Below, in pieces: positions 33,533-43,069 of a DNA stretch of 64,000 nucleotides. Origin of the DNA: a virus; IMG/VR virus record IMGVR_UViG_3300024239_000161, positions 1 to 64,000 of that record. One strand, written 5' to 3'. The position numbers and the translations under genes were made by a program. Under the pieces are notes generated by a model that saw nothing but the letters and a program-made list of their open reading frames with translations, did no database searches and had not been told where the DNA came from. Within the stretch, counting starts at the first letter, position 1. Each line of letters starts with the position of its first letter.

Positions 33533-33608
33533 ATCTGGTGGTTATTGCTATTTATACAGGAAAAGCACCCAAAGGTGCTTTATCCCAACCTGAAAAGAAC
33601 CACCAGAT
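33533..33608. repeat. Nested inverted repeats in a divergent gap
   Basis: Outer arms ATCTGGTGGTT (33533-33543) and AACCACCAGAT (33598-33608) are an 11-bp perfect match. Inside lie CAGG/CCTG (33557-33560 and 33589-33592) and an 8-bp hairpin AAAGCACC-caaa-GGTGCTTT (33562-33581). No T-run follows, so this is not a standard terminator. Confidence 0.85.
33549..33556 (-). promoter_or_regulatory. Late promoter motif TATAAATA (minus strand)
   Basis: Reads TATAAATA on the minus strand, 34 nt upstream of the minus-strand GIY-YIG start and inside the nested palindrome. Confidence 0.5.
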
Positions 33609-33628
33609 CAGGTATTCATATTTATCAA

Positions 33629-33635
33629 ATAAATA
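33629..33635 (+). promoter_or_regulatory. Late-promoter-like motif ATAAATA
   Basis: 44 nt upstream of the hub/tape-measure gene at 33673. Confidence 0.45.
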
Positions 33636-33672
33636 ACTTATATTGAAGAAGAAACCCTGAAGAATCAATCGA

Positions 33673-35322
33673 ATGGATAGGGCAGAAGCTGGTTTAAGAG
33701 CACAAACAGGCGAAAAGCCAAGTGGTGGTTACTATACCAGCTCGGAAAGAATTACCCTACAAAAATTTTCTCTTGGTAGAATCACTACATTACCAAGATC
33801 AGTTTTTGGTGGTCGTACAGTAGCAGGTGGTGGGGGTGGTACCGCTGGCGGTGGAGCAGGTGGCGGAGGAGCAGTTGCTGCAGGATCTGCGATTGTAGTA
33901 AGACCACAAACAAGTTTAGTAGATAGGGCACAGACATTACAAATACAAACAAACGCACAATCAATTGGAGGTCTTCAGCAGAGTCTTGATGTTATTCGCG
34001 TACAAGTAACTGAATTAAATCAAGGAATTCAAAACACTGCAAAACAACTTCAAGCAGAAAGTGCTTTAGAGCAGAATCAACTTAAACAAGAACAAGAAGC
34101 AGAAAGAAGATTAGCAGAGCGTAAAGTTCGTCTTGGGAAGGAAAGTGAATTAGAGAAAAATATTCAAGCAGCATTAATGAGACCGATTGCTAAACTTCAG
34201 CAAACGGTTACAAGTCTTTTTGACCGAATAATGGGTGCCTTGACGACATTATTCTTTGGATGGTTGACAAATCAGGGGATTGAAACCCTAAAAGCACTTG
34301 CTGAAGGTGATACTAAGAAACTTGAAGAGATTAAAAACAATGTCATTAAGAATGTATTATTTGCAATAGGTGCTTTTGCTGCTGTAAATCTAGGATTCGG
34401 TCTCTTAATGAGAACCATTACTGGATTGACTCTTAAGTTGGCAAGTTTTGTTGCTAGAATCGCTCTGGCACCGTTTAGATTAGCAGGTGCTGCAATTGGA
34501 AGACTACTTGGGTTTGGTGCTAACGCAGCAAAAACAATTACAAGACCCGGTGGAAGAGTACCTATTACTACCAGTGGTGGAAAGGTATTGGGTGCAGGTA
34601 GTCCAATGTCAAGATTTTTGGGAGGCGTTAATAATATAGGAAAGGGCGCTCGGAGTTTTTTAAAGGGTACTGGTAGTATTGCTTCTAAAATTCTTACTCC
34701 ATTGGCAATTGGTGTTGGAACTTATAGAATTTCGCAAGGAGACATTGTTGGTGGTTTATTATCTTATGGATCTGCAATTCCTGGTATTGGATTAGGATTT
34801 GCTGGATTGGATGTAGCAAGAGAATTTGGATTTGGAAAGGGCACATTCTTTGGCAAAAAAGAAGACCAACCAACACCAACAGCAGCACAGCCATCCGCAC
34901 AACCAGCAGCAACTCCAGCACCACCAGCAGCACAAGTAGCAGCACCATCACAACCACAAACACCTGCAATACCATCAATGTCTGAAATGACATTTGGGGT
35001 AGATACTGCAAATATGCTACAAGGTCCAGCACAATCACCAACACAAGAAACAGCACCTCCATATGGCACAGTAAATCTTGAAGGTTTACTTCAAGAAAAA
35101 GCACCTGCTGCAGATATTCAAGCACCGCCAAAACCAAATACACCTGTTGGCACTTTACCTGAAGCAAAACCAAATATTATTATGGCAGGTGGTGGAAAAG
35201 ATAGAACCCAGACAATGGTTTCTCAACAAGAACCTTTAACTGATGTGCCATTTATACCATCTTCAAACACTGATAATTTCTATGTGCTCTACTCACAACT
35301 TAACTACAATGTGGTGATGTAA
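33673..35322 (+). CDS. Virion protein, tape-measure/hub-like
   Basis: 549 residues. A Gly-rich run (GGGGGTAGGGAGGGG, about residue 52) precedes a coiled coil (residues about 100-180), then hydrophobic amphipathic segments (LFDRIMGALTTLFFGWLTNQG, GFGLLMRTITGLTLKLASFV) like those of tape-measure proteins, and a Pro/Ala/Gln-rich C-terminus. It shares with the next gene an [F/Y]..GWL segment after a hydrophobic stretch. Position suggests a gp29-like tail component. Not identified to family. Confidence 0.55.
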   Translation: MDRAEAGLRAQTGEKPSGGYYTSSERITLQKFSLGRITTLPRSVFGGRTVAGGGGGTAGGGAGGGGAVAAGSAIVVRPQTSLVDRAQTLQIQTNAQSIGGLQQSLDVIRVQVTELNQGIQNTAKQLQAESALEQNQLKQEQEAERRLAERKVRLGKESELEKNIQAALMRPIAKLQQTVTSLFDRIMGALTTLFFGWLTNQGIETLKALAEGDTKKLEEIKNNVIKNVLFAIGAFAAVNLGFGLLMRTITGLTLKLASFVARIALAPFRLAGAAIGRLLGFGANAAKTITRPGGRVPITTSGGKVLGAGSPMSRFLGGVNNIGKGARSFLKGTGSIASKILTPLAIGVGTYRISQGDIVGGLLSYGSAIPGIGLGFAGLDVAREFGFGKGTFFGKKEDQPTPTAAQPSAQPAATPAPPAAQVAAPSQPQTPAIPSMSEMTFGVDTANMLQGPAQSPTQETAPPYGTVNLEGLLQEKAPAADIQAPPKPNTPVGTLPEAKPNIIMAGGGKDRTQTMVSQQEPLTDVPFIPSSNTDNFYVLYSQLNYNVVM

Positions 35323-35323
35323 T

Positions 35324-37246
35324 ATGGCAGTATCAGCACCAGTTAGAAGAGTAATTTTTACAGCAAATGAATCTAAGAAGGGAGTTGCTCAAGGTAGAGA
35401 GGGCATAAAAAACATAGGGCAAGTCATTCTAAAGAGAACTAAGGTTAAGAGAGAAGCATTTGCCCAAACAAATCTCTTCAGAAAAAGAAGAGAAGAAAGT
35501 GAAAAGAGAATGATGCTTGAGGATGAACTTGAAGCGCCTAGAGTTGCTGCTATTCCAACAGGCGCTCAACAGTTAGTAGAAAAAACTGGCGCTAAAGGAT
35601 TTTTTAACAGAATTTTAGGATTTCTTGGTTATCTTGCTGCTGGTTGGTTGATGAATAATCTTCCAACCTGGATTGCAATGGGTAAAGAGTTTATTGCAAG
35701 AATTCAGAAAGCGGGTGAGATTGTATCCGGATTTTTCAATAATACAATTAAACTGTTTACTGGGGTTGGAAGTCTTTTAAGTTCTTTAGGGCAAAACTTA
35801 TTGCAGTTTGATTTCTTTGATACATCAAATCGTGTGAAAAATTCGATGAGTGAATTGAATAGCACTATGGGAAGTCTAACTGGACAAATTGAAGAAGCGT
35901 TTAGTTTATTAACAACACCACTTACAGAAGGTAAGTATAGTGGTGAAGAAATTCCTGAAACAGGAACACAACAAACCGATCAAGGTGCCTATCAAGAACC
36001 ACCTCCTTATAGTGGTAGTGCTCCTTCTTCTGGGGGAACAAAATACCCAGAGTTAGCATCCTTAGTTGTAAAAGGTGAAGGTGGAATTAATTCAGTTAAT
36101 AGGGGCAATGCTGGCGATACTCCAGGTGGTGCGAAATCTATTTTTGGTAAAAACCTAACTGATATGACAGTTGGTGAAATTATGCAAGCTCAAAGACAAG
36201 GTAGAGTTGTTGCAGTTGGTAAATATCAATTTATTCCTTCCACTTTATCTGGTGCTGTCAAATATACCAAAATTCCATTAAATGCTAAATTTAACTCTGC
36301 AACTCAAAACAGACTCTTTGATTACTTAATTGATGTTAAAAGACCGGAAATTGGTGCATACATTAATGGGAAATCAAATGATAGAAGAACAGCTGTTCAA
36401 CAATTGGCAAGAGAATTTGCTTCAGTTGGTCTAGAATATCCAGAAGCAGGCAGAGTTCGTGGGCAATCTAGGTATGCTGGTATTGGCAGAAATAAAGCTA
36501 GTATTTCACCAGAAGCAGCAGCAAGTGTTCTTGATAAACAAAGAAGGGGAGGTCCTGCTCAACTTCAACCATCAAAACAAGAATCGCAAATACAACAAGT
36601 TCCTGTTGGAAATGTGAATCCAACAATTGGTGATAGACTTGGTGCTGGAAGGGGACATAAAGGAGTTGATTTGCAAGTTAAAATGGGAACACCATTAAGA
36701 GCAATTTCTGACGGTGTTATTGTCGATTCTGATTTTGAAAAAGGTTGGGGAAACTTTCTAGTAATGAAAGATGATCGTGGAATTTATCACTTGTATGGTC
36801 ATATGCAATCGGGATATAAAAGGGGAGGTCCAGTTAAAAAGGGTGAGGTGATAGGAAAAGTTGGTATGACTGGTAGAACATCCGGACCTCATTTACATTG
36901 GGAGGCTGGAACTGGATGGAATGGGGGGCAAGTAACAGGAAGATTTGATGCTCTCAGTAGATATAGTAAGTTTGCCCCATTTAATACTCAACCTGGACCT
37001 GGAGTTGTATCAGCAACACCAGCACAAATCGCAGCAGCGCCTCAACAGTCACAAACAGTTCCTTCTGCGCTTACTCCAGAAAGAAGAGGGCAAGACATTA
37101 TAATTGTAGACCAACCAAGACAACAGCAAAATATTATTACTCCTGCTGCAAGTGGTGGGGGAGCAGCACCTTCTCCAATCAGTGATTTTGACTTGTTAAA
37201 TAACTTTATCAAGAATAAACTTCTCCTGGATCTAGCTTACCTATAA
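35324..37246 (+). CDS. Virion muramidase-M23 endopeptidase protein
   Basis: 640 residues. The N-terminal 130 residues hold amphipathic helices with GYLAAGWLMNNLPTW. Around residues 240-400 is a lysozyme-like fold with KGEGGINSVNRGN and VAVGKYQFIPSTLSGAV (transglycosylase/muramidase type). Residues about 430-540 are an M23 zinc metallopeptidase: GHKGVDLQVKMGTP, YHLYGHMQSG, and SGPHLHWEAG supply the zinc ligands. It probably cuts host peptidoglycan during DNA entry. The gp5 homologue downstream lacks a lysozyme domain, so this protein may take over that role. Confidence 0.75.
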   Translation: MAVSAPVRRVIFTANESKKGVAQGREGIKNIGQVILKRTKVKREAFAQTNLFRKRREESEKRMMLEDELEAPRVAAIPTGAQQLVEKTGAKGFFNRILGFLGYLAAGWLMNNLPTWIAMGKEFIARIQKAGEIVSGFFNNTIKLFTGVGSLLSSLGQNLLQFDFFDTSNRVKNSMSELNSTMGSLTGQIEEAFSLLTTPLTEGKYSGEEIPETGTQQTDQGAYQEPPPYSGSAPSSGGTKYPELASLVVKGEGGINSVNRGNAGDTPGGAKSIFGKNLTDMTVGEIMQAQRQGRVVAVGKYQFIPSTLSGAVKYTKIPLNAKFNSATQNRLFDYLIDVKRPEIGAYINGKSNDRRTAVQQLAREFASVGLEYPEAGRVRGQSRYAGIGRNKASISPEAAASVLDKQRRGGPAQLQPSKQESQIQQVPVGNVNPTIGDRLGAGRGHKGVDLQVKMGTPLRAISDGVIVDSDFEKGWGNFLVMKDDRGIYHLYGHMQSGYKRGGPVKKGEVIGKVGMTGRTSGPHLHWEAGTGWNGGQVTGRFDALSRYSKFAPFNTQPGPGVVSATPAQIAAAPQQSQTVPSALTPERRGQDIIIVDQPRQQQNIITPAASGGGAAPSPISDFDLLNNFIKNKLLLDLAYL

Positions 37247-38595
37247 TGTCAATTCAAAAGTCCATTTACGAGCAGTTAGTTTTAGAGTCAAGCGATCGTA
37301 GTAGGACGATTGACATCTCAACAGGTGCGATTGCGATTGACTATTATGAGGATATTTTTTCACCAACAATCACAGCGAAAGTTAAGGTTATCAACACAGG
37401 AAACACAATTGTTGCAGAAGGTGGCACAGGAAGGCAATCAATTTACAATGGTCTTCCTTTAAGAGGTGGTGAAAGAGTTTTAATGAAGATTGCAGGAAAC
37501 TCAGAAACTAATCCTGGATTGGATTTTTCTAAAAGAGTAGAAGATTATTTTTATGTTTCAAGTATCAGTGATGTAATCTCGGAGACAAATCAAGAAAGTT
37601 TTACTCTTCATCTAGTTTCAAGAGAAGCGATTACCAATGAAACTGTGAGAGTGGGTAAAAAGTTTAAGGTTGATAATTCTATTAGTGATTCTGTAGAAGA
37701 CATCTTAAAAAATTACCTTAAGACAAATAGAATAGGAACTATTAATAAGTCTTCAAATAAGTATGGATTTATTGGAAATATGAGAAAACCTTTTACGGTT
37801 TTAGTTTGGTTGGCATCAAAAGCAGTTCCTGAATCTTCTGGAAGTGCAACTGCTGGATTTTTATTCTATCAAACTCAGGATGGATTTCAGTTTAGGTCAA
37901 TTGATGACTTAATTAATCAGGAGCCTAGAACCGACACAAATGATAATAGAGTCGTATTTACATATAATCAAGTCAATCAGGCATATGATGAAAATAATAA
38001 TAAGGTAAACAACAATTTCAATATCCTTAACTATTATGTTGAAAAGAATCAAAACTTACTTGAAAAGTTAAAACTAGGAACATATGCCAGTCAAAGAATA
38101 TTTTTCAATCCTTTAAACGGATCAATAACAGGTCCTGGACAAGATGTTTTCAAGTTTCAAAATTATTCCGATAAGACAAGTAATCTTGGCAGTAAAATTA
38201 AACTTCCGCCATTATCTGAAGGAAGTGAAAAAACTCTAGGTGACACACCAACAAGAATTATTACTGGAATTCTTGATGTCGGCACCTTAAACTCTGATAT
38301 CTCAACCGATGTGAATGCAGATCCTACAGAGTATCAATCACAATCTTTAATGAGATACAATAGTCTATTCACTCAGACATTAAATGTTGTAGTTCCTTCG
38401 AATACTAACTTGAGAGCAGGTGATGTTGTAGAATGTCAATTCCCTAAAATCACACAAGCTGATGAAAAAGAATATGACACTGAAACTAGTGGTCTATATA
38501 TGATTAAGGAATTGTGTCATCACTTTGATGCAAATAATTCATATACATCTATGAAATTAATTAGAGATACTTTCGGAATCAACAAAAAGGCATAA
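37246..38595 (+). CDS. gp27: Baseplate hub protein gp27-like
   Basis: 449 residues. SIYEQLVLESSDRSRTIDISTGAIAIDYYEDIFSPTITAKVKV is the familiar N-terminus of the gp27-type hub protein in cyanophages; VLWLASKAVP and QFRSIDDLINQEP follow. gp27 forms the hub trimer that binds gp5. Overlaps the previous stop at TAATG and is 3 nt before gp5. Confidence 0.75.
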   Translation: MSIQKSIYEQLVLESSDRSRTIDISTGAIAIDYYEDIFSPTITAKVKVINTGNTIVAEGGTGRQSIYNGLPLRGGERVLMKIAGNSETNPGLDFSKRVEDYFYVSSISDVISETNQESFTLHLVSREAITNETVRVGKKFKVDNSISDSVEDILKNYLKTNRIGTINKSSNKYGFIGNMRKPFTVLVWLASKAVPESSGSATAGFLFYQTQDGFQFRSIDDLINQEPRTDTNDNRVVFTYNQVNQAYDENNNKVNNNFNILNYYVEKNQNLLEKLKLGTYASQRIFFNPLNGSITGPGQDVFKFQNYSDKTSNLGSKIKLPPLSEGSEKTLGDTPTRIITGILDVGTLNSDISTDVNADPTEYQSQSLMRYNSLFTQTLNVVVPSNTNLRAGDVVECQFPKITQADEKEYDTETSGLYMIKELCHHFDANNSYTSMKLIRDTFGINKKA

Positions 38596-38598
38596 TAA

Positions 38599-40644
38599 AT
38601 GATAGACGAATCACTTCTTAAAAGTCATTTTATAGGTAGAGATGGTTTCCGTTGGTGGTTAGGGCAAATTGCACCTATAGAAGCGTGGGAAGAGCAAGCA
38701 AATGGTGGTGGATGGGGATATAGATATAAGGTTAGAATACTTGGTTATCATCCTTTAGATGTAGCAGAACTATCAAATGATGATCTTCCTTGGGCACAAG
38801 TGATGTTTCCAACCACTACAGGAAGTGGTGCTGCAAAATATGCTGTAAATCCAAAAATAAGACCAGGTGATATGGTCATTGGATTTTTCTTAGATGGTGA
38901 TAATGCACAAATCCCAGTTATTATGGGAGCACTTGGACACACAAGTGAGTGGTCTACTTCTGGATATACTAATCCATTTCAACCTTTTACAGGATTTACA
39001 ACTAATATTAAAAATCCTGGACCAAGTGGAAGAAATTATGCAGATCAAACAAATGAATCTACAAGAGAATCTCAAAAGACTCCAAGAGCAGTTCCTCCAG
39101 AAGTAGCAGCAAGACTTAGAGAAATATCTGCTTATACTGGTATTGGAAGAGAAGTTGTATTTGCCGATACTTGTGAAGATACAACAATTAAGACCATAAA
39201 ATCTGAAGTTAATAACTTACTTAAAGATATACAAGAAACACAAGGAAAAATTGCAGAGTATAAACAAGCAATTCAGAATACTGCTGAAGTCATTAAATCT
39301 GCCGTGAATTGGATAGTCGGTAGAATAATGGATTCAATTTATAATTTCTTAGTTGGGGATGAAGAAAATCCTGGAATTATTCCAAAAGCATTGAAGGCAT
39401 TATATATCAGTGTTTATGGATCTGTTTTTGCCGCAACTGGAAATCCTGCTGTAGCACACACCGCTGGTTATAAATCTAATGAAGTTTTTGTAATTCCAAT
39501 TAAAATCTTAGAAGAAGCACTTTCTTGTGTTACAAATGCAATTGTTGAAGGTCTCACTACTATAATTGTACAATTATTAGAGTCTCTTCTTGAAAATGTG
39601 GATAGATTTGTAACTTGTGTAGCAGAGCAATTTATTGGTTCTTTAGTCAATACAATTGTTGATGCTGTTGCTGACGGATTATCTGCTGCCTTAGATGGTG
39701 TATCTGCACTTCTAGGTGGCGTATTCAGTGTTGTTGATTTTGTCACCAGCACTGTAGATGCAATTCTTGGGTTGGGAGGACTATTTGACTGCAATCAAAA
39801 TAATACAAAGTGTGATGGAACTAAGGAATGGATAATTGGTGTTGGTCCAAAGAGCAGTTTAGATCCACTCGAATCTTTCAATAATATTTTCGAAATTGCA
39901 AATACGATTGGAGGTGTTGTAGGAGATGTAACTTCTGCAGTTGAAGGTGTTGCAGGAATCGCAGATGTTTTCTCAAATGATATTTTACAAGATGCTCTTA
40001 ATGGTCTAGGAGAATGTATTCCAACTTTCCCAACAACTTGCGGATCTCCAACGATTAATATTTTTGGTGGAGGAGGATCTGGAGCAACTGCATTTCCAAT
40101 TCTTGGAGTTCCATCTCCAATCAATAATACAATTAATAATGTAACACAGACTGCAAATATTATTGGTGCTGTAGTTACAAATCCTGGATCTGGATATCGT
40201 TTCTCACCATTTGTTGAATTCTCTGATAGTTGTGGATTGGGATATGGTGCAAAAGGTAGAGCAGTTTTAAATGATGCTGGTGAAGTGACTGCAATTTATA
40301 TGACATCCTCTGGAGAAGGATATCCAGTAGTTCAGAATCAAGACCCATATGGTGTTGTTGATGTTGAAGTTCCGACGGCAGGTTTAAATTACTCTAGTGG
40401 TGATACTGCAATTGATAATTTTGGAAACACTTATAGTTTAACCATTGACAATGGTAGAATACTTTCAGCAACTCCTCTAAATATTTTAGAAGTTACAGAC
40501 ATTCCTGTAATTACAATCAATTCTGAAACTGGATTTGGTGCTGTATTAAAACCGATTCTTGGGTCCATTTCTCAACCATCAGAAACACAAAGATTAGTCG
40601 GAGATTTTGTAGGTATTAAGACATCAGTAGACTGCCCAACATAA
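38599..40644 (+). CDS. gp5: Baseplate hub/spike protein gp5-like
   Basis: 681 residues. The N-terminal OB fold (HFIGRDGFRWWLGQI, WGYRYKVRILGYHPLD, LPWAQVMFPTTTGSG, IRPGDMVIGFFLDGDNAQIPVIMGALG) is the gp5/VgrG-type. No lysozyme domain is visible. The centre is a long helical segment with Ala/Leu/Val heptads and hydrophobic Cys-containing stretches, and the C-terminus (about 490-681) is beta-rich (GSGYRFSPFVEFSD). In T4 this protein is the spike and carries the lysozyme. Confidence 0.75.
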   Translation: MIDESLLKSHFIGRDGFRWWLGQIAPIEAWEEQANGGGWGYRYKVRILGYHPLDVAELSNDDLPWAQVMFPTTTGSGAAKYAVNPKIRPGDMVIGFFLDGDNAQIPVIMGALGHTSEWSTSGYTNPFQPFTGFTTNIKNPGPSGRNYADQTNESTRESQKTPRAVPPEVAARLREISAYTGIGREVVFADTCEDTTIKTIKSEVNNLLKDIQETQGKIAEYKQAIQNTAEVIKSAVNWIVGRIMDSIYNFLVGDEENPGIIPKALKALYISVYGSVFAATGNPAVAHTAGYKSNEVFVIPIKILEEALSCVTNAIVEGLTTIIVQLLESLLENVDRFVTCVAEQFIGSLVNTIVDAVADGLSAALDGVSALLGGVFSVVDFVTSTVDAILGLGGLFDCNQNNTKCDGTKEWIIGVGPKSSLDPLESFNNIFEIANTIGGVVGDVTSAVEGVAGIADVFSNDILQDALNGLGECIPTFPTTCGSPTINIFGGGGSGATAFPILGVPSPINNTINNVTQTANIIGAVVTNPGSGYRFSPFVEFSDSCGLGYGAKGRAVLNDAGEVTAIYMTSSGEGYPVVQNQDPYGVVDVEVPTAGLNYSSGDTAIDNFGNTYSLTIDNGRILSATPLNILEVTDIPVITINSETGFGAVLKPILGSISQPSETQRLVGDFVGIKTSVDCPT

Positions 40645-40645
40645 G

Positions 40646-41203
40646 ATGAATTACGAAGCAAGAGATTATATTAGTATAGGACCTAAGTTTAGAATTACTA
40701 CCAATGATCCCTTAATGGGAGGAGATGGCACATCTGTTTATCATATGTATGCCTATACAAATGATAATGATGTTCATTTGCAAACCTTTACTGAAACTGG
40801 TGCCTATAAAATTTTAAATGACAAAGGAATTGAAATCGTTGCAGGAAACACAGGATCTGAAGGAAGTGTTGATATCTGTCTCACTGGAATGGGTGGGGAT
40901 ATTTGTATCACTGCAATGAGTAATGGAACTGTGAAGATTAAAGGAAAAACCGTGATGATTGAAGCAGTCGAAGATTTAGATCTCAAAGCAGGTAGAAATA
41001 TTAACATGGTTTCTGGATCTGGAAGAATTATTCAGAAAGCAAACAAAATAGACCAGGTTGCACTTACTGGAAACGCAATTCTTGACACATTTGGTAAGAG
41101 AGCGTTTGCACTTTCTCCTGTTGGTAATGAATATATTACTGATGTATTTGTTGGCGGTCTAAATGTAATTGGTGCTATTAAATCTATTGTGGGAGTAGGA
41201 TAA
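40646..41203 (+). CDS. Beta-helical spike protein (gp5 C-terminus-like)
   Basis: 185 residues of short beta repeats: GTSVYHMYAYTNDNDVHLQTF, KGIEIVAGNTGSEGSVDIC, TAMSNGTVKIKGKTVMIEAVEDLDLKAGRNINMVSG. The hexad or octad repetition is typical of the triple-stranded needle at the end of VgrG/gp5-type spikes. It begins 1 nt after the gp5 stop, so it may supply the needle separately. Confidence 0.6.
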   Translation: MNYEARDYISIGPKFRITTNDPLMGGDGTSVYHMYAYTNDNDVHLQTFTETGAYKILNDKGIEIVAGNTGSEGSVDICLTGMGGDICITAMSNGTVKIKGKTVMIEAVEDLDLKAGRNINMVSGSGRIIQKANKIDQVALTGNAILDTFGKRAFALSPVGNEYITDVFVGGLNVIGAIKSIVGVG

Positions 41204-41910
41204 TGTCAGCAGTTAATACACTATTCAGTTTAATTGGATTTCCTTTATTACCTCAAAGGGGAGAGGAAAAGTTTTATCACGATAATAGCACCTTTAATCA
41301 AAATGTGAGAATTACTGGAGATTTAATCTCCCAAAGCAATTCACTAACTCTTGGTGAGAAAGTTATTTGTGGTAATACGTACTTAGTTTTAAATCCATTA
41401 AACAGAAAAGCACAACTTCCAAATCTTTTTGTATCTGGAAGTATCTTTGGATTTAGAAATTTAACAATATCTGGAATATCTGTTTTTAACAATACAGTTA
41501 TTGCAAATCGCAATGTGATTGTAAATGGTAGAATAATTCTTGCTAACTGTGGTGATGTTGCATCTAGAATTAATAGAGCAGACACTCTCCCATCATCGGA
41601 CATAAAATTAAAAGAAAATATTTCACCAATTAAAAACGCTTTAGAAAAAGTATCTAAATTAAATGGTGTTGAGTATGATTTTAAAGATTCTAAAGACTAC
41701 GGATATCTTAGAAAACATCAGATAGGATTGATTGCACAAGAAGTAGATAAAGTTATTCCAGAAGTTGTATCTCAACAAGAAAATGGAAATCTAGGAGTAT
41801 CATATCAACACTTAACTGCAGTATTAGTAGAAGCAATTAAAGAGCAACAAACACAAATTGATAGTCTTAGAAAAGAGATTGAAAACTTAAAAAATGGAGA
41901 AAGTAAATGA
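41203..41910 (+). CDS. Fibre/spike protein with S74 chaperone
   Basis: 235 residues. About 125 residues of beta structure (VRITGDLISQSNSLTLGEKV, GSIFGFRNLTISGISVF) precede the S74 chaperone domain from SSDIKLKENISPIKNAL, with HQIGLIAQEVDKVIPEVV and a coiled-coil end (LVEAIKEQQTQIDSLRKEI). One-base overlap with the previous gene and ATGA with the next. Confidence 0.75.
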   Translation: MSAVNTLFSLIGFPLLPQRGEEKFYHDNSTFNQNVRITGDLISQSNSLTLGEKVICGNTYLVLNPLNRKAQLPNLFVSGSIFGFRNLTISGISVFNNTVIANRNVIVNGRIILANCGDVASRINRADTLPSSDIKLKENISPIKNALEKVSKLNGVEYDFKDSKDYGYLRKHQIGLIAQEVDKVIPEVVSQQENGNLGVSYQHLTAVLVEAIKEQQTQIDSLRKEIENLKNGESK

Positions 41911-42590
41911 GCGAGCAACTTACTAATTTATTATCAGGAAAAATATCAGGAAATAATGATTCTATAGAGGTACTTGCAGAGAGAAGACCTGGAATACAAA
42001 CAAATATTGATTTGTTTTCTCCAATATGTAACACCGTAGATAGTCAAATTGTTTCCATCGCAGCAAGTATTGTTACTATTCAGTCAGAGATTGTTGGATT
42101 ATCTACAAATGCTTACGCTGTCGGTTGCGGCACCACTGGAGTTGGAGTATCCACAATATACCCAGATACTGTAAGAAATTATAGTTATAATATTTCTACG
42201 CAGTCATACGACGGGGACTCCCCATATGATGTAAATGTCGCTTTTCTTAGCTCTGGCAATGTTGGATTTGGAACTTTTTTAGTTTATACACAAAATGATT
42301 CTTCACAATCAGGAATTGGAACTCTTTATGATGATATAGGAACTTGTTACAGAATACCTTGTGTTTCAGGAAACTGTGTATCTTTTGCATCCTCTATTAC
42401 CGCAAAACAAAGTCAACTTACAACACTTAGAAATCAACTAACAGATTTAGTTACTTCATCCAATAATGTAAGAACAGAAAGAGTTGACTATGAAATTGAA
42501 AGATATGCTGGAAATTATACTATTAGAATTTTAACTCAAGAAAATACAAGAATATCTACAGCAATTACTACAATCAGAAATTATTCTTAA
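41907..42590 (+). CDS. Hypothetical virion protein
   Basis: 227 residues, with coiled-coil regions at both ends (IEVLAERRPGIQTNIDLF; KQSQLTTLRNQLTDLVTSSNN) and a Cys-rich beta centre (GCGTTGVGVSTIY, CYRIPCVSGNC). Not recognised. Position at the end of the hub/spike run suggests a structural role. Confidence 0.55.
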   Translation: MSEQLTNLLSGKISGNNDSIEVLAERRPGIQTNIDLFSPICNTVDSQIVSIAASIVTIQSEIVGLSTNAYAVGCGTTGVGVSTIYPDTVRNYSYNISTQSYDGDSPYDVNVAFLSSGNVGFGTFLVYTQNDSSQSGIGTLYDDIGTCYRIPCVSGNCVSFASSITAKQSQLTTLRNQLTDLVTSSNNVRTERVDYEIERYAGNYTIRILTQENTRISTAITTIRNYS

Positions 42591-42597
42591 AACCCCC

Positions 42598-42626
42598 TTG
42601 ACACCAGGACCCAGACCCCCTATAAT
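42598..42626 (+). promoter_or_regulatory. Consensus sigma70 promoter
   Basis: TTGACA at 42598, 17-nt spacer, TATAAT at 42621: full consensus. The -10 box is flanked by CCCCC (42616-42620) and GGGGG (42629-42633), a GC clamp or possible operator. Confidence 0.9.
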
Positions 42627-42652
42627 ATGGGGGTAATCAACGAAACACCCCA

Positions 42653-42853
42653 ATGAGCACCACACAAGAGACTGTTAAAGGTATTGTGATTGATGTCTGC
42701 ACCCGCACTTTTCTTCTTACCAGCGACCAAGGAAGTGAGCGTATGGTAGAATGTGAGACTGTTCAAGAGTTTATGAATGTGTTGGAAGTTGTGACTGCGA
42801 ATCTTGACCCCGACCAAATCGAATATGCAGACCTTGCGGTTTATGGGCAGTGA
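42653..42853 (+). CDS. Small early protein
   Basis: 66 residues, acidic beta/alpha sequence (GIVIDVCTRTFLLTSDQGSER, EFMNVLEVVTANLDPDQIEYADL). No family known. It is the first gene behind the strong promoter at 42598. Confidence 0.6.
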   Translation: MSTTQETVKGIVIDVCTRTFLLTSDQGSERMVECETVQEFMNVLEVVTANLDPDQIEYADLAVYGQ

Positions 42854-42884
42854 TGCTATAATATAAGTATCCTCAAAGGAAAGA

Positions 42885-43058
42885 ATGGAAATTTTCACAG
42901 TAGAAGAGTTTCAGGAAAGATTTGATGAATTGATGGAGAGAGTAGAAATGGGAGAGCATATAGGAATTGTGGATGAGAATGGAAAGGCAGCAGTTATGTT
43001 GCCTGCGGATGATGACCTCATACGAATACACACTGAGTGTAATAACGAGGCATCATAA
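42885..43058 (+). CDS. Phd/YefM-like antitoxin (orphan)
   Basis: 57 residues: EIFTVEEFQERFDELMERVEMGEHIGIVDENGKAAVML matches the Phd/YefM fold with the dimerising helix and the final GxxxAVMLP strand. A TATAAT at 42857 precedes it. No toxin gene is adjacent. In a phage it could neutralise a host toxin or act as a repressor; both are inference. Confidence 0.55.
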   Translation: MEIFTVEEFQERFDELMERVEMGEHIGIVDENGKAAVMLPADDDLIRIHTECNNEAS

Positions 43059-43069
43059 TTCATCATCTG

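Noticed and set aside
41203-41910. True S74 peptidase acting on other proteins
   Set aside because: S74 domains are intramolecular fibre chaperones; the gene encodes its own beta-fibre part.
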